From: Corticium candelabrum
Lineage: Eukaryota > Porifera > Homoscleromorpha > Homosclerophorida > Plakinidae
Assembly: GCF_963422355.1 (NCBI RefSeq)
Contig: NC_085095.1
Coordinates: forward strand, 3,444,009 to 3,508,008
Direction of reading: 5' to 3'
DNA: 64,000 nt
Shown: positions 22,532-34,897 of the stretch, piece after piece
Layout: each line of letters opens with the position of its first letter
Position numbering within the stretch: the first letter of the stretch is position 1
The notes under the pieces: generated by a model
What the model saw: only the letters and a program-made list of their open reading frames with translations
Told to the model about the DNA's origin: nothing
The model's database searches: none
Program-made: the position numbers and the translations under genes

Positions 22532-22590
<59 letters not shown>
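22532..22590. repeat. (TA)n microsatellite
   Basis: About 29 uninterrupted TA units between the pogo MITE and the decayed hAT. Confidence 0.95.
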
Positions 22591-22595
<5 letters not shown>

Positions 22596-22765
22596 AGCAG
22601 AAATAATGCAGCTGGAGTTGTTGAAAGTAGAGTGCGGAGAATCTTGAAAATGCTGAGCTAGACAGCTTCTGTTAACTCAGAGAGTGGATGAGTTGTCTCG
22701 CGTATCAGAGTATGCGGACCGGAGGTTACATGCATGAGAAGAATTACTCAACGATCGATAACTTG

Positions 22766-25150
22766 CAAGAGTGGGCACGTTTTTATCAAGCCTGGTGCCG
22801 CAGTCTGGCACCAAGTTGACACATCGGTGCCAAAACCATGAAGACAAGGAATCTTAACATGCATTTCAATGAATCTACTCTAATATGTACGTCTAAGCTA
22901 CTACGTGATCAAGAACTTTCACAAGTGGAAACTCACTAACGTTGCTAAGCAACAGCCATGCACGCGTTAAGTGTTATACCTGTCAGTGTCGTTCTAAAAT
23001 CATTCTTAACATAGTTCATAGTACAAAATCCTCGTTCGCAATGACAGGTGTTGGGTGTCAGTGTCATAATCAGTATTGCCAACTTCTTTGTATTGCCAAG
23101 TTGTTTGTAATCGTCAAAATTTCGATATAAGTCACACCAGAAGCCAATTACGTCATCTACTTTCTCTCCATTAGTTTCGTCAGCATTCTTGTGCGAGTCC
23201 TCAAACAGATAATCCAGGAGTTCATCATTCCTGTACGCGTGGTAACCTCTTTCAACAACACCATAAATCGTGCAATAAGAGAACTGATATCAATGACACG
23301 ATTCTTTCATCAACTCATCTAGTTGAAGTGCCCTGTCGAGAGCAACACGTTCCATCAGAGTACGAATAAGGGCTTGAATTTTGGAATACGACTCAAAAAC
23401 TCAAAGATTATACCGTTTCTGTTGTGACACTGGACATTGACTTCACGTAAAATAGGTAGATAGGCGTGCAAGAAGAATAAATAGAATAGGAATGTTGCCT
23501 CTCAGAGCTTTTCATAGAGTTATATTGCATTTCCTTCGAACAACTGGCCTATTTGCGCCATTGACTCTCTTTCAAAGTATTCAGTGAGCGTAGATCGTAG
23601 AGATACCAATCGACAACCACGATCGCTTAGAGAAAGCCATCTGACCTTGTGTTAGTTTATTAGTTTCACATATTTCTCTCCCTTTAGCTCCAGAATTGAT
23701 TTTAACTGGCTTTGGCTTACAGCTGAGTATTTGAAGTGCTTTAGCACAGCATCTATTGTTTCGTTTACGTGCTGCGGAATTTGTGTCACCATTTTCTGTG
23801 ATGTCGGACAAGCGGTGACATATTTATAGTTGACATAACAACACGATTACTCCACAATGCTACAGTGGTTTACAAAGATTGATACACTTCAAATGAAAAT
23901 AAGTTCTTGTGTGACAAGTAACCGGCTTGATCTGTCCTTCCTTTGTGTCTATGAAGCGCGCATAGACAATTACCTCTTCCAACACGGACTTATCAGTTGA
24001 TTCATCCAACATGTAGCCCCAAAACAAAGCTCTATTTAGATCATCTCTCACTTTTCGCATAAGAACGCGTGGATATTAACTATCCTGCGAGTGATCATTC
24101 TTCTGCTACAGGCCATTTGCTTAAATACATCTGATTCAGGATCTGCACACTTTGCGAACTCCAAATAGTGCTCACAATCAGATAGAGGCTTTTTTGTGCT
24201 TCCCGATAACAAATGCCAGCTTGTACGATGCTAGATTGATATTCTGCTTGGGATGTGTGAGCTTTTTAAGTTGCGTTTGCTGTAATTTTATTTCAGTTTA
24301 TACTTCAAACAAGAAGTTTCTTTCTGCTGTCGGAGTACTCTTTCTTTGTTAGGCGTGCGTGCTTTCGATCATGGTGCTTTTTTATTGTATCTATCTTCAA
24401 ACTTTTCAGTCGACAGGAGCAGAGCATGCATACCATTTCATTGGCTGCCTCATCAAAATTCATCAGCCAGTTTATCCTCCATTCAGGTTTGTAAACTCGT
24501 TCTGCTGCAGCTCCGTGCTGACATGGTCTTTTTGCTGAACCCTCCGTACCCGTACCACTAGCAGTAGATATTGATTCACAATCTGCTCTCCTCTCAGATT
24601 CAGTCGTTCCATAGGTCTCCGCGGTATCATAACAGCTGACAAATAAGGGCAGAAGATTAGCTAGTGTTGCATTTGAAGAGCAAGGAATGTCCACAGCAAA
24701 AGCGGTGGCGTTGTCGTTTGTCTCCACTGGCACGTGACAGTCGGACCGGGACGTACTATTAGGAGCGCCCTGGATTTCAACGGCTAACCTTCACAAGAAG
24801 TTCGACGGCCACAGGTCTGCCTACAGAACTCTTCAAGCCGTTTTTGAGCCATGTCGTTTAATGTGGAGAGGTTGGCGTCTGCTGTCTCCGTGAAATCATG
24901 TGGACATCATGCCTACGACACGTGCTTGCAGTCGTCACGACAATGCAGATATTGCATTTCAACTGGTCCAGCGATTTATTCAATTAATGGGTAATGACAT
25001 TAGACTAGATACCGACTCCAGAAGGTCGGAGTGACAATTTATTTTATCAAGTCTGAAGGCATTTGTGTCGCCAAGACAAGGCACGAGTGGTGCCAATGGC
25101 CCAGTGCTGTCGGCAATTTTGGCACCATAGCGACAAATGCCCACCCCTGG
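22766..25150 (-). mobile_element. Decayed hAT element (ZNF862/DUF4371-like transposase)
   Basis: The ends CAAGAGTGGGCA (22766) and, inverted, CAGGGGTGGGCA (25150) agree at 10 of 12 and have the usual hAT form. The flanking 8-mers match poorly. On the minus strand, 24733-24305 encodes a zinc-finger N-terminus (YKPEWRINWLMNF, C-x2-C, then KKHHDRKH). Around 24250-24100 comes YKLAFVIGKHKKP, at 24060-23860 DESTDKSVLEEVIVYARFID, which holds the first catalytic Asp, and around 23250-23000 the dimerisation tail (HCERGFCTMNYVKNDF). The pieces are collinear but in different frames, so the gene is dead. It is clearly older than the hAT at 4.8-8.4 kb and of a different branch. Confidence 0.65.
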
Positions 25151-27118
25151 ATAAGGAGGCGCTAGCGACGTCTGGGCTATTAGTCCTTTCCGACGTTACT
25201 TTGCAGTGTTTAGGTAACAGTGTTACTCTATAATGTTGTACACCAATTGTGGGCCTACATCTCTAGTACCGTCATCAAGTATTGAATTTTCCATCTCAAG
25301 AGAAACAATTCTGTTGTCTTTGCAGTCATTGAACTGACGACAGACATGTGGAGAAACCACAGTGGAAAACAATGATCTTCTGGACAGCTTTGCTGTATCT
25401 AGACCATTATGTACAAGCTCTATATCGTTAGATATAGTAGTACGTTTACTTGGAGACGTTTCAGACTCGCTACTTCCATACGCATCTTGAAGTGTTTGGA
25501 AAACATTGGAAAGTTGTGAACTTGGGGTTAAAAAAATTGAGACTGTGGCAGGTCAGTGTGAGAATCTAAGCAGAGTTAGGTTATTTTGCTAGTTTAATTT
25601 CTACATTAATTCTCAAGCCATAGATTGATGACTCTCCTACCGTCGACCTAGAGGATCTACTATGTCTTCTGTAAAATTTTCTTGAAGTGTTAGAAAGTTT
25701 GCAAATTATTTAATTAATTTAATATGAAAAATTAATTATTCAAACAATGACCTTGTTTATTCAGGCAAGAAGCCTGTAACTGCCCACGTGACTTCTCACT
25801 CCCTAATTGCGTAAATGAAAATTGAAAAATCACAACAAACAAAATTAATTTTCCGAACCAGTGTTATCAGCAAAATGGTCATCAAACTCAATAAAATCGC
25901 CTGTTCTCACACAAAGGTCTGTTTAGGCACGCAAACCTTTGCTTATGTGCCTGTGTTGACACCAACCTTCTAAATCCGTGTATGTTGTGGTACTTCCTCT
26001 ATCTGAATCAACTGTGTCTTTTTTCTGTAGGATTAAGTTAATTAAAATTGAAGGAAAACATGTACAGAACTATATTCTATATAGCACCTTGGGAAGCAGA
26101 GGCGATTGGATTTTCTGAAGACTCTCTTTCTTTTATCATGTTCGCAGTTGCATGCAAATATACGACACCATATGTACATGCAGTGAGTAAACCCAGCAAA
26201 CTGCATGACCCTCTTCAAGTTTCTGATGATGTCTTCGGTAAATAGTTTTGCAGATAAAACGCAGCAGCGAACTCTCCTTGTGCAGTCTCCGTGACGAGAC
26301 TTCCTTATTTTGTTTCACTGCTTGTAATATATAACAGGTTAATCACTTCAAACCTCTTGATGAACTGCTTGACCGAGGCAATAGATTTCTCCAGCGAACT
26401 TAGGTCAAAGAGAGTGATATTTCTTTCTGCCATGACAAGACAGACGTCAGAAAGCGAAATTTTGCGATACCTTCATGACGGATTCCATTTTTGTCTTTAA
26501 ATGTGACGTCAGGTCTGAGAATCTGCAGCACCTATAACCAATAAGTTATCAATTAATTAGCACTATCAAAATATACAACTGCAGTGAAACAAAACAGAAA
26601 TCCGACTTCCTTTTTGCTGACAGGTATCAAACTGATATAACTTAGACTTAGTGTAAGACAATTGATAACTACAAAGCACATACCCTTGAACAAGAGAGCA
26701 CAGACTGTTTCCAAATGTTGTCCAAAACGTTTCCTAGCGTTGAGGAAGGCAGAGAAAATGACGATTCCTCTCGCTAGAATCGCTCGTCTCAAAATGATTC
26801 CATATTTGATCTTCGGGAACTGTGTTGTCAAGCTGCGACGACAGCTGTACAGTATAGACGCAAACAGAATCATTATCTATTTTATACTTAGTAGTTGTAT
26901 GTATACCGCTTTATCTCACTCAACTTCACGTGCATGCAATTGAGCATCCTTATCTTAGTTAATTCATCTATAAGCAGTTGTAGTAGCTAACGGTCTTAAG
27001 TCTTTTCTTAGATTATACCGTCTGTGACTGTTATCCTTAGTTAAGGTTATCTATATAAAAAATACGACATATAAAATTAATACACTAGTAGCATGCACGT
27101 TAATTCAAGAATCTCGCA
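25151..27118. other. No recognisable gene
   Basis: Frames of up to ~105 residues occur on both strands around 26553-26943, but they overlap and contain no known motif. The region is AT-rich. No terminal repeats or arrays were found. Confidence 0.4.
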
Positions 27119-27345
27119 TACTGTAAACGTGGAAATTTTCGCGTGATGAAAATTTTCGCTATTTTCGCGGTTGGAGTTTTGTCCGCGAAAATAAACACGA
27201 CGCGAAAATTTATGAAGGCGTGGCCCATTCCTCACGTGACATCCCCGTGCAAAGTCCCGTATAAGGGATACTGTCTACTAGTAGCAAACTTTATACTGAT
27301 AGTACTGTATACTGTAGAAGTACTGCTGTTAGTACTCTACTCAAA

Positions 27346-28125
27346 CTACTGAATCAAGATAATGTCTGCACCCTTCATAGTTGCATTTGCTAAGCCATTT
27401 CCATTGAGAGCAAAATCAAGAAACTCTGCCATGTGCAGAATACCAATGTCATCTAATGAAGCTACAGCTGTGGAGGCACCAAGCTTCATACCACTGCCAT
27501 GCTGTGTTTGACAGCAACACAGCAAGACACATCTTGCGAGGATCGAATGCAATTGCGACTGAAAAGTGACTTGGCATTACAAGTACACCGGTATGGACTG
27601 CCTGCTCCAACAGCTCTGTCTCGGATAGTCAGCAGATCTTGTTTGAACTGGTCGTAATCCCACACGCCAAAATCTCCTCCTCTGGCAATTTTCACGTTCA
27701 TATCCGAACAGGCCCTCTATCGCACCGTAAACGGACAAAAAGCCTCTGCACCCAGCACTATCATAACGCTTGTTGCCTTATTCAATACATGCAACGAAAG
27801 CTCTGATGTTCTGTTGTGATGGTTCTACAGTACCACTATTGGGTACTTGCACACAAACTAGCATAATCTGGGTAGCTACACAAATAGATATAACCGTGCA
27901 AGCATTGCTGCCATTTCGCCCATTCAACGTTGACTGGCAGAATTGTGATGGTAATACATAAGAAATAACTGACTTGAAGTATTCTAAAATCAATGCAACA
28001 GAGGCATCATTGCAAAGGTCATCTGCACACTGGTCATAGGACTTTACTTCTTGGACTGCGAAGGAGTAGTAACAGACACTGACTGTTTTGCTGAAGCAAT
28101 ACAAGGAAGGGGCAAGGGCATGCAT
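27346..28125 (-). pseudogene. Papain-like protease-type domain following the pogo transposase
   Basis: The frame from 28125 contains ALILEYFKSVISYVLPSQF, then LNGRNGSNACTVI, nearly the same as DGRDGSNACTVIA in the hAT protein at 5.0-5.7 kb. A stop follows RAFVACIE. The same frame then continues GNKRYDSAGCRGFLSVY, which lines up with GNATYDQMGLKGFLSAYDV in the hAT copy. Another frame ends with QHGSGMKLG, in the position of SHSHGNAGGL. The candidate Cys is present. The D-S-H motif looks eroded. This is a broken relative of the hAT-linked domain. I know of no described role for such a domain in pogo elements. Its position inside the terminal repeats shows that it travels with the element. Confidence 0.7.
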
Positions 28126-29560
28126 AGACCAGCCTGAGAAAACCCACTTCTGATGAGCCTAGGACGCTCAGATATTGCCTGATAAGCGTGTACAATCCAG
28201 CCAGCATGCAAAGTCTTAATAGATGACAATCTGAGGTCTACAGTAATGTCGCACATAGAAGTACCCTGTCTAGCTGTTGTCTGACCTGATCGCCGTACCA
28301 GTTTTGAAATGACTGCCGTAAGTCTTCTTTAAATGACTTATTGACAGTCAAATCCAATGGCTGCAAGTTGTCTATGTAGCACGCTGGCACACACAACACA
28401 GAAATGTACCTTGCATCTAGGAATTTTCGTACTGCGTCTGTTCGATGGGCTTTAAAAACATCAACAATCAACAAGCCATGGTGCTTCTCGGGCAGTCCTA
28501 ATTCCTGTCTTTTCAGGACAATGTATGGGTCGACCACTTTCTCTAGGTAATCTAAAATGGTGCTTTCTGTTGATCAATGGGAAGCAGTATGAGTTATGTT
28601 CCAAGAATCAGGAAAGTCATATCTGATATGACAACGATCAGTGGTACCTTGGTAAATCACTTGACTGGGTAGGGTTTCACCCTAACATGTTGACTGCAAG
28701 CAATACCGTAATTTCTCGTTTATCATCCAAACCTGCAATAGCAACCTGACAGGACCCTTTCTTTTCCATGGTCCAGTTACCAGAAGGGACCATGCAGACT
28801 CCAGTTTGGTCCCAGTTCACAAACATATCTGCTGGGATTTGATGGTTACTCACTACATCTAGAAATTTAAAAACCAAATTTTGTTTTATTTCAGGAAGGT
28901 CACCAGATTTCTTTTTGGCAACCTTGGTTCCCTTCCGTTTGATAAAACCCATCCTGTCTAGCATACAAGGATCCCAGTTCTTCGTTGGAATAAAAGAACC
29001 TCCAAACTCACCCGGCATGTCCTTTCTTTCGTGGGCGATGATCCCACAAGCAGGTGCTGGGTACACTGACCACACCGCCTGCTTCTCGAAGTTTCAAAAT
29101 GTAATTCCGTATCATGTGCTTCAATGTATCACCAATCAACAATGGATGTCCACGTTTCTGTCTTGGAAGAGAGACAAGTGGAACTTCACCTGATTGTTGC
29201 TTAATCTTCTGGAGGTATTTTTTCTGCATCGAACGAACCGTACTTTCGTTCCCTGGATGACTCAGTACACTACTGAAGTGTCTGGCTGCTCGTGCAACTC
29301 CATGATCGCTTGCATAACGAGCAATGCTCAATCGTTCCGAGGCACTGTACACGTAGTACTCACTCTCTCTTTTTCGCTTGCGTTCAGCCCTCGTAGGGGG
29401 ACCTTCTTCAAGCGACACACAATCATTTGCAGCTTTTACTGTCTTGGAAGGTAGACCGGGAACGTCAGTGGGTTGCGGAAGACATGATCTTCTCTCTACA
29501 TCCCCCGCTTTACGTAACCAATTCAGCAGCGGCAAGGTGGACCACGTGATGCATAGAACC
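28044..29560 (-). pseudogene. pogo/CENP-B-like transposase
   Basis: The N-terminus has YSASERLSIARYASDHGVAR, a psq-type helix-turn-helix, then RQKRGHPLLIGDTLKH, the second CENP-B-type DNA-binding part. The catalytic domain gives FVNWDQTGVCMVPSG (first Asp), GLLIVDVFKAHRTD (second Asp) and DNLQPLDLTVNKSFK (third Asp), the DDD pattern of pogo/Tigger enzymes. After it comes VDLRLSSIKTLHAGWIVHAY, a usual C-terminal stretch. Frame changes fall near 29010-29075, 28560 (with an in-frame stop) and 28240. I count at least three lesions if no introns are involved. The downstream protease-like domain continues on the same strand, with an overlap of frames at 28125-28044. Confidence 0.8.
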
Positions 29561-30042
29561 ACGTGACATGCATCAAACCGCAAAAATTTTAACCCGCGAA
29601 ATGGTCTGATGAAAAAAAACGCGAAAAATTTAAACACGCGAAAATTTCCACGTTTACAGTACATGCAATGCTTACAGTTAGAGCATGGAAAAGAAAAATT
29701 CTGTAAGTAACATGAGACCTTCCTACTGCATTCTGAAAAAGGTCCTGTACTTTTTGCAAATTTCTTTGTACTTTGCTCTCCCGCAGTGGCTGAGAAATAA
29801 CTTTCCAGCTGTAGTCAATACAGTTACAGACTGGTGCACACCTTGTGACAGCTGAACAGTGACGTCATATAAATTCGCCTGATCCTTGCTTGGTTTTACC
29901 GTTAGAGGCTTATCAAATTGTATGAAACAGGCTTTGACGCGTATCTAAAAACATTATCGTAAAATCACCATTTACAAATAGTTTAAATTTTTAGTAACGA
30001 TTTGAAACTCTTTTTATTTGACAGATGCAAGATTACTGTCTC

Positions 30043-31395
30043 TTACATGTTAAGAATGTTAACGGTTGTGAACCTGTCACTGCTCAGCAGGTCTTGAAGT
30101 TGCGGCTCATTGACTGATGCCATAAAACTGCAAGCTGAACTTTCCTGTCTAAGAATGTGACCCCGGTGAGCACCTCCGTAGTTGAGGAGAATGTACTCTT
30201 CCAGTTCTTTACCGTCGTTGATGTCGTCAATGAGGTAGTCGAAGGTTGTAGATTTGCCAACTTTTGCACTGTAAACTTCGGTAATTTTTTGGCAGAAGTA
30301 CTTAGGGTTGCTGCCGAAGATGCTAAGTGCACTTTGACACACCTCGTTTTACCGCAGAGAACTGGGCCGAACGCAATTATTGGAGGATTATCACAACGTT
30401 TACGAAAGTTTGCTTCGTAGTTTGCAATAACTGAAGCTCCGGCCAACACAAAAAAAGCCGAAAGAAAATTGTTTTCATAGTTTTGTCGACAGACGTCTAC
30501 TAGCTTCTTGAGAGGTTCCGTAGTAAGTGGACCTCTAAAGTTGGGAAGAGGTGTTGAAGCTTGTTCTGTCCAGACAAATGGGCTGTGAGCGGTATCATTT
30601 CATTTACCGTAGCTGTCGACGTGAACGTGTTTGTTCAAGACGAACACACGCTTGCCTTCCACCATTTCTGGAGGTTGAAGTCCGTACCGAATTACCTGGT
30701 AAATTACCTGGTACTTTTGTCTCTCACTAGGTGGAGTGTTCACCTGTCATAATACAATACATCAATTTGCTTAGTAAACGTGAAAGGTAGAGTCAGAGTG
30801 GTACCTCAAATTCCTGGTACTTGTGCATTAAGTACGACCTCAATTCGTTGTTATTGAGATTTAGCTTCAACATGGTACAGCCAATACAGTCACTCAGTCT
30901 GTTTCTAAAAGACTATGTTCTTTTTGTCTATGCTGCTTACAAAGCAATCCCTACGGAAATATACTAGGGGGCCACTTACTTGTCCATATCTTTGTCGTTG
31001 CTACAGTAAACTCTAACAACCATTCCACTGTCGTATTCTTCCTACTTGACAACATCACTGACAATGTCAAACTTGAAGTTGCTCTTCGGTACGCTGTGAC
31101 TACCGTCAGAGTAGGATATACAAATGCAGTTTCCGAAATCTCTAGAAGCCTTGGAAGCAACGCTAGCAGCCATGTTACCAGGTGCAATATTCGTCAGGTG
31201 GAGAACTAAATTTCTCTGCAAGTGCTAGCGAATATATGGCAGAACCAGCCAGTGACGTCAATGCGTTACCTGTCTTTGTCCGCACGATGTCAGTGTTGCC
31301 GTCATATACTTTGAACAAGGTAACAAACTGCATTACAAACTGCATTACAAACTGCATTACAGTACTTTCCGCATTATATTTGTGATCTCGATAGA
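30043..31395 (-). pseudogene. Broken gene for a P-loop ATPase (DUF927-like?)
   Basis: Minus-strand exons read in order: about 31380-31180 (VYDGNTDIVRTKTGNAL), 31175-30960 (DFGNCICISYSDGSHSVPK, then MVVRVYCSNDKDMDK, interrupted by one TAG), 30895-30810 (NRLSDCIGCTMLKLNLNNNE) and 30720-30043. The last holds TPLPNFRGPLTTEPLKKLV, a Walker A-like loop IIAFGPVLCGKT, then a frame change, then FDYLIDDINDGKELEE as a candidate Walker B and ILLNYGGAHRG. I remember similar unnamed proteins in marine invertebrates and a likeness to bacterial DUF927 helicase-type ATPases, but that is recall, not a search. Two or more lesions break it. Whether it is host or mobile is unclear. It lies between the pogo and Harbinger elements. 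Confidence 0.55.
31318..31361. repeat. 13-bp tandem repeat, three copies
   Basis: The unit aaactgcattaca occurs three times in a row within the first exon of the ATPase pseudogene. Confidence 0.85.
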
Positions 31396-31539
31396 TATGC
31401 ATACCACTACAATCGACGGAAATTGCTGCATGGTACGTAGGATATCTATATACAACAATATACTACCATTGTCTCACTGTAACAGTTTTGGATTGTATAA
31501 TAATAATTCTTCTCATTTGGCAGGCAATGACAGACGTGA

Positions 31540-31971
31540 ATGCGATTTTTTGAGGACCTCGACAAACTTTTGGGGTGTCGTCCAGACTGCAGCCCTGCAT
31601 GCATACTACCTAGTACCGTCACCAATAGCAGCAGCAGCAGCAGCAGCAGCAAAGGAAGTACACGCAGTAGTGAGAACGGCAGAAGGAGCAGCAACAGCAG
31701 CAATTCAAGCAAGAGAGATCTTTCTGAAGACAAGGAAAGGGATTGTGAGGGTGATAATGACATAATAGCTATCGACGTTACTACTGCTGATGAGGATTGC
31801 CGACCACCAGAAAAGAAAAAGAAAAAGATGTCCAGCTCTAGAAGGCGTACCCACATGCCAGATGTGGTGCAGTTTCTTAGAAAGACAGAAGCTAGACAAA
31901 AGGAGGAATTACAGAGACTTGATGTCCTTGAGCGGATGCACCGAGAAAAATGGAAGCTTTCTCTGGCTTGA
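31540..31971 (+). CDS. PIF/Harbinger second protein, C-terminal exon
   Basis: The frame begins RFFEDLDKLLGCRP, which matches the end of the Myb/SANT (MADF-like) DNA-binding region of Harbinger accessory proteins. A poly-Ser tract from an AGC repeat, acidic patches and PPEKKKKKM, a likely nuclear signal, follow. It ends in a helical stretch (FLRKTEARQKEELQRLDVLERMHREKW). A TTTGGCAG acceptor at 31516-31523 lies just upstream. The Myb part itself should be on an earlier exon that I did not find. It is transcribed toward the HARBI1-like gene, which ends 85 bases away on the other strand, the usual convergent pair. In known Harbinger elements this partner carries the transposase to the nucleus and the element ends. 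Confidence 0.65.
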   Translation: MRFFEDLDKLLGCRPDCSPACILPSTVTNSSSSSSSSKGSTRSSENGRRSSNSSNSSKRDLSEDKERDCEGDNDIIAIDVTTADEDCRPPEKKKKKMSSSRRRTHMPDVVQFLRKTEARQKEELQRLDVLERMHREKWKLSLA

Positions 31972-32055
31972 TTGATGTTCTAAAATCTGTCTGTAATAAG
32001 TAACTAGTACAACAGAAAGAGATATGTTTGTGTGCAACTATTCTGTTATGTTCAG

Positions 32056-32922
32056 TCAAGAGAATCGTAAATGCTTATCTGCCCACAAGTGTTCCATGAT
32101 GTTCTTGCGCTTGAGAGTGGCTTCATTCCTTCTATGACCATCACTTGCTATGTCATCTACATCAGGAAGATCTGAACAACTGTCATCTTGACCTTCCTGA
32201 ATCATGTCTTCAACCTGCTCGTCACTACTAGCTAGGCAAATGTTGTGCAATACACATGCAGCCATTACGAATTCTGAAAAGTCCTCTACTCTGACCATGT
32301 CAACATACTTGAGACGTCTGAAACGACCTTTTAACAAAGCAAATGCTCGCTCGATGGCCATCCTTGTAGAAGAGTGGAGGAAGTTGTAGCGTCGTTCTTT
32401 TTCTAAATGGCGACCATTGTCTCGAAATGGGTTCATCAACCAGGTGGTTAAAGGATATGCTGAGTCACCCAACAGATAACTACCATACGGAGATAGTCTT
32501 TCAGTTCCTTGTTCCAGCACTATCTGATACAAATCAGAGCGATGCAAATCTCTTGCATCATGTGTACTGCCCGGCCATCCAGCATAGCAGTCCATGAAAA
32601 CCATTCTGTGGTTACAAACTGCTTGCAAAACAATTGAATGAAATCCTTTTCTATTTATATACACTTCTTGGTCTTGCCTTGGAGCTTTTATAGGTATATG
32701 TGATCCATCAAGAGCTCCAATTACCTTTTCCAAACCACGCCGTCTTTCAAATCCATTACTGATGTGCTCAAATTCAGAATTACCTGAGGGCGAAGCAATC
32801 AAGCGACGTTTCCAGTTCTCGTTGATTGAGGAAATGGTCCTTCGAACAGTTCTGTAAACAGTTGCTTCACAAACTCCAAACCTATCTGTCACAGATCGAA
32901 GAGTCTCCTGAGTCGACAGCAT
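32056..32922 (-). CDS. HARBI1-like PIF/Harbinger transposase
   Basis: This 288-residue frame is a DDE_Tnp_4 nuclease domain. GALDGSHIPIK carries the first Asp, LLGDSAYPLT the second, and ERAFALLKGRFRRLK the Glu. LHNICL near the end is also typical. It begins in a helix-turn-helix (VTDRFGVCEATVYRTVRRT). The upstream frame 33243-32956 (ESSIQGFVEEI, FRRYFRVHRSTFMILVRLL) is the N-terminal part of the same protein in another frame. One lesion or a short intron near 32940 separates them. All catalytic residues are present. Terminal repeats and the 3-bp duplication expected for this family were not identified, so the limits of the element are unknown. Confidence 0.85.
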   Translation of the reverse strand: MLSTQETLRSVTDRFGVCEATVYRTVRRTISSINENWKRRLIASPSGNSEFEHISNGFERRRGLEKVIGALDGSHIPIKAPRQDQEVYINRKGFHSIVLQAVCNHRMVFMDCYAGWPGSTHDARDLHRSDLYQIVLEQGTERLSPYGSYLLGDSAYPLTTWLMNPFRDNGRHLEKERRYNFLHSSTRMAIERAFALLKGRFRRLKYVDMVRVEDFSEFVMAACVLHNICLASSDEQVEDMIQEGQDDSCSDLPDVDDIASDGHRRNEATLKRKNIMEHLWADKHLRFS

Positions 32923-32955
32923 CCACAGTGTACTTAGCAGTTGTTTCTCATAGCT

Positions 32956-33243
32956 TCAAGGCTCTCTTCCTCCACGCCTGATAACATTCACCCTGCAGCT
33001 GGCCAGTAGCCTTACAAGAATCATAAATGTAGAACGATGCACACGAAAATAACGCCTAAAATCATCCAGAGGTTGCAAAGGGATGATTTCTTCAACAAAT
33101 CCCTGAATGCTGGATTCACTCCTAGATGTCCTGCTACCAAGAACCATTCTCAAAAGGGGACCGGCAAAATTTGCTCTAGTCAACATCAAGCAAACGATTT
33201 CCATGTCATCTAGTAACTCCACTGCAGCTCCACAACAAAACAC
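32956..33243 (-). CDS. N-terminal segment of the HARBI1-like transposase
   Basis: LQPLDDFRRYFRVHRSTFMI and LVRLLASCRVN match the helical N-terminal region that precedes the nuclease domain in HARBI1-type proteins. The frame stops after GGREP, 34 bases before the nuclease frame begins. The upstream 33243-33300 stretch contains a CTG/GCC-rich tract and no further coding signal. Confidence 0.6.
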   Translation of the reverse strand: MFCCGAAVELLDDMEIVCLMLTRANFAGPLLRMVLGSRTSRSESSIQGFVEEIIPLQPLDDFRRYFRVHRSTFMILVRLLASCRVNVIRRGGREP

Positions 33244-33322
33244 TACTACTGCTGCCGCTGCCGCGTCCAGCGCACTGCTAAACTATTAATACGCATGCTC
33301 AGGTCTTCTAGGTCCTCTTCTG

Positions 33323-34415
<1,093 letters not shown>

Positions 34416-34826
34416 AATGGTGTAAGGAAGTTGAAATAGAGTACTGTATTTGTACAGGGGAGAAGTCTAACAGAAGGCCTATCAGACAGGTGCCAACTGG
34501 TTCTTCTAAAGGCAGGAAAGTCTTAGAGACTTAGCCAAAGTCAGGGGTAACGGCATACTTAATACTTAAATGTTACATGGGACTTAAATGCTGTTAGAAT
34601 GGCTTTCATTGGCAGCTTAATTTTTTTGTACAGTCTGAATTGCCTTTAGAATTCTCATGATATTATATGTTTACAGCCAATGACTTGGAACCTTACATTT
34701 GCTTACTTTTACAGATAGTTGTATAGCCATTAGTCAAAGTGAAATTTGTTATGTTAATTAATTAATGGTGAACTCTACCTTGGACTTTGAACAATTTATA
34801 AATGTGTTATTAAAAGAACCTATTTT

Positions 34827-34897
34827 TTACATGTTGTTCTTACATGTTCGATTTCCTTACATGTTCGATTTCCTTACATGTTCGATTTCCTTACATG
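34827..34897. repeat. 19-bp tandem repeat, three copies
   Basis: The unit ttacatgttcgatttcc occurs three times inside the MULE, between the left arm and the transposase gene. Confidence 0.85.

Larger units (their letters stand above)
27121..29659 (-). mobile_element. pogo-type DNA transposon with protease-like domain
   Basis: The two ends carry a perfect 23-bp inverted repeat that starts CTGTAAACGTGGAAATTTTC, with TA on both outer sides (27119-27120 and 29660-29661). Further G/C-A-A-A-A-T-T-T motifs continue inward. The 2,539-bp interior holds a minus-strand transposase (about 29600-28044) followed by a cysteine-protease-like domain (about 28125-27346). The perfect ends suggest a moderately recent insertion, yet the coding part has several frame changes. 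Element type follows from the TA duplication and the pogo-type DDE motifs. Confidence 0.85.

Noticed and set aside
22690-22710. GTCTCGCGTA resembling an Academ terminus
   Set aside because: There is no inverted partner nearby and no duplication, and the match is only ten bases. Chance is sufficient.
27143-27352. Plus-strand frame at the left end of the pogo element
   Set aside because: It lies across the terminal inverted repeat and has no motif. The real gene runs on the minus strand.
31382-31765. 127-residue plus-strand frame with a poly-Ala run
   Set aside because: It overlaps the Harbinger accessory frame and the Ala run is the AGC repeat read in another frame. The accessory frame has the better family match.
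31446-31856. Leu/Ser-rich minus-strand frame
   Set aside because: It is the reverse translation of the AGC and AAG repeats in the accessory gene and has no independent support.
34827-34897. Regular repeat considered as a CRISPR-like array
   Set aside because: Three directly abutting copies with no spacers, in a eukaryotic context. It is a simple tandem repeat.
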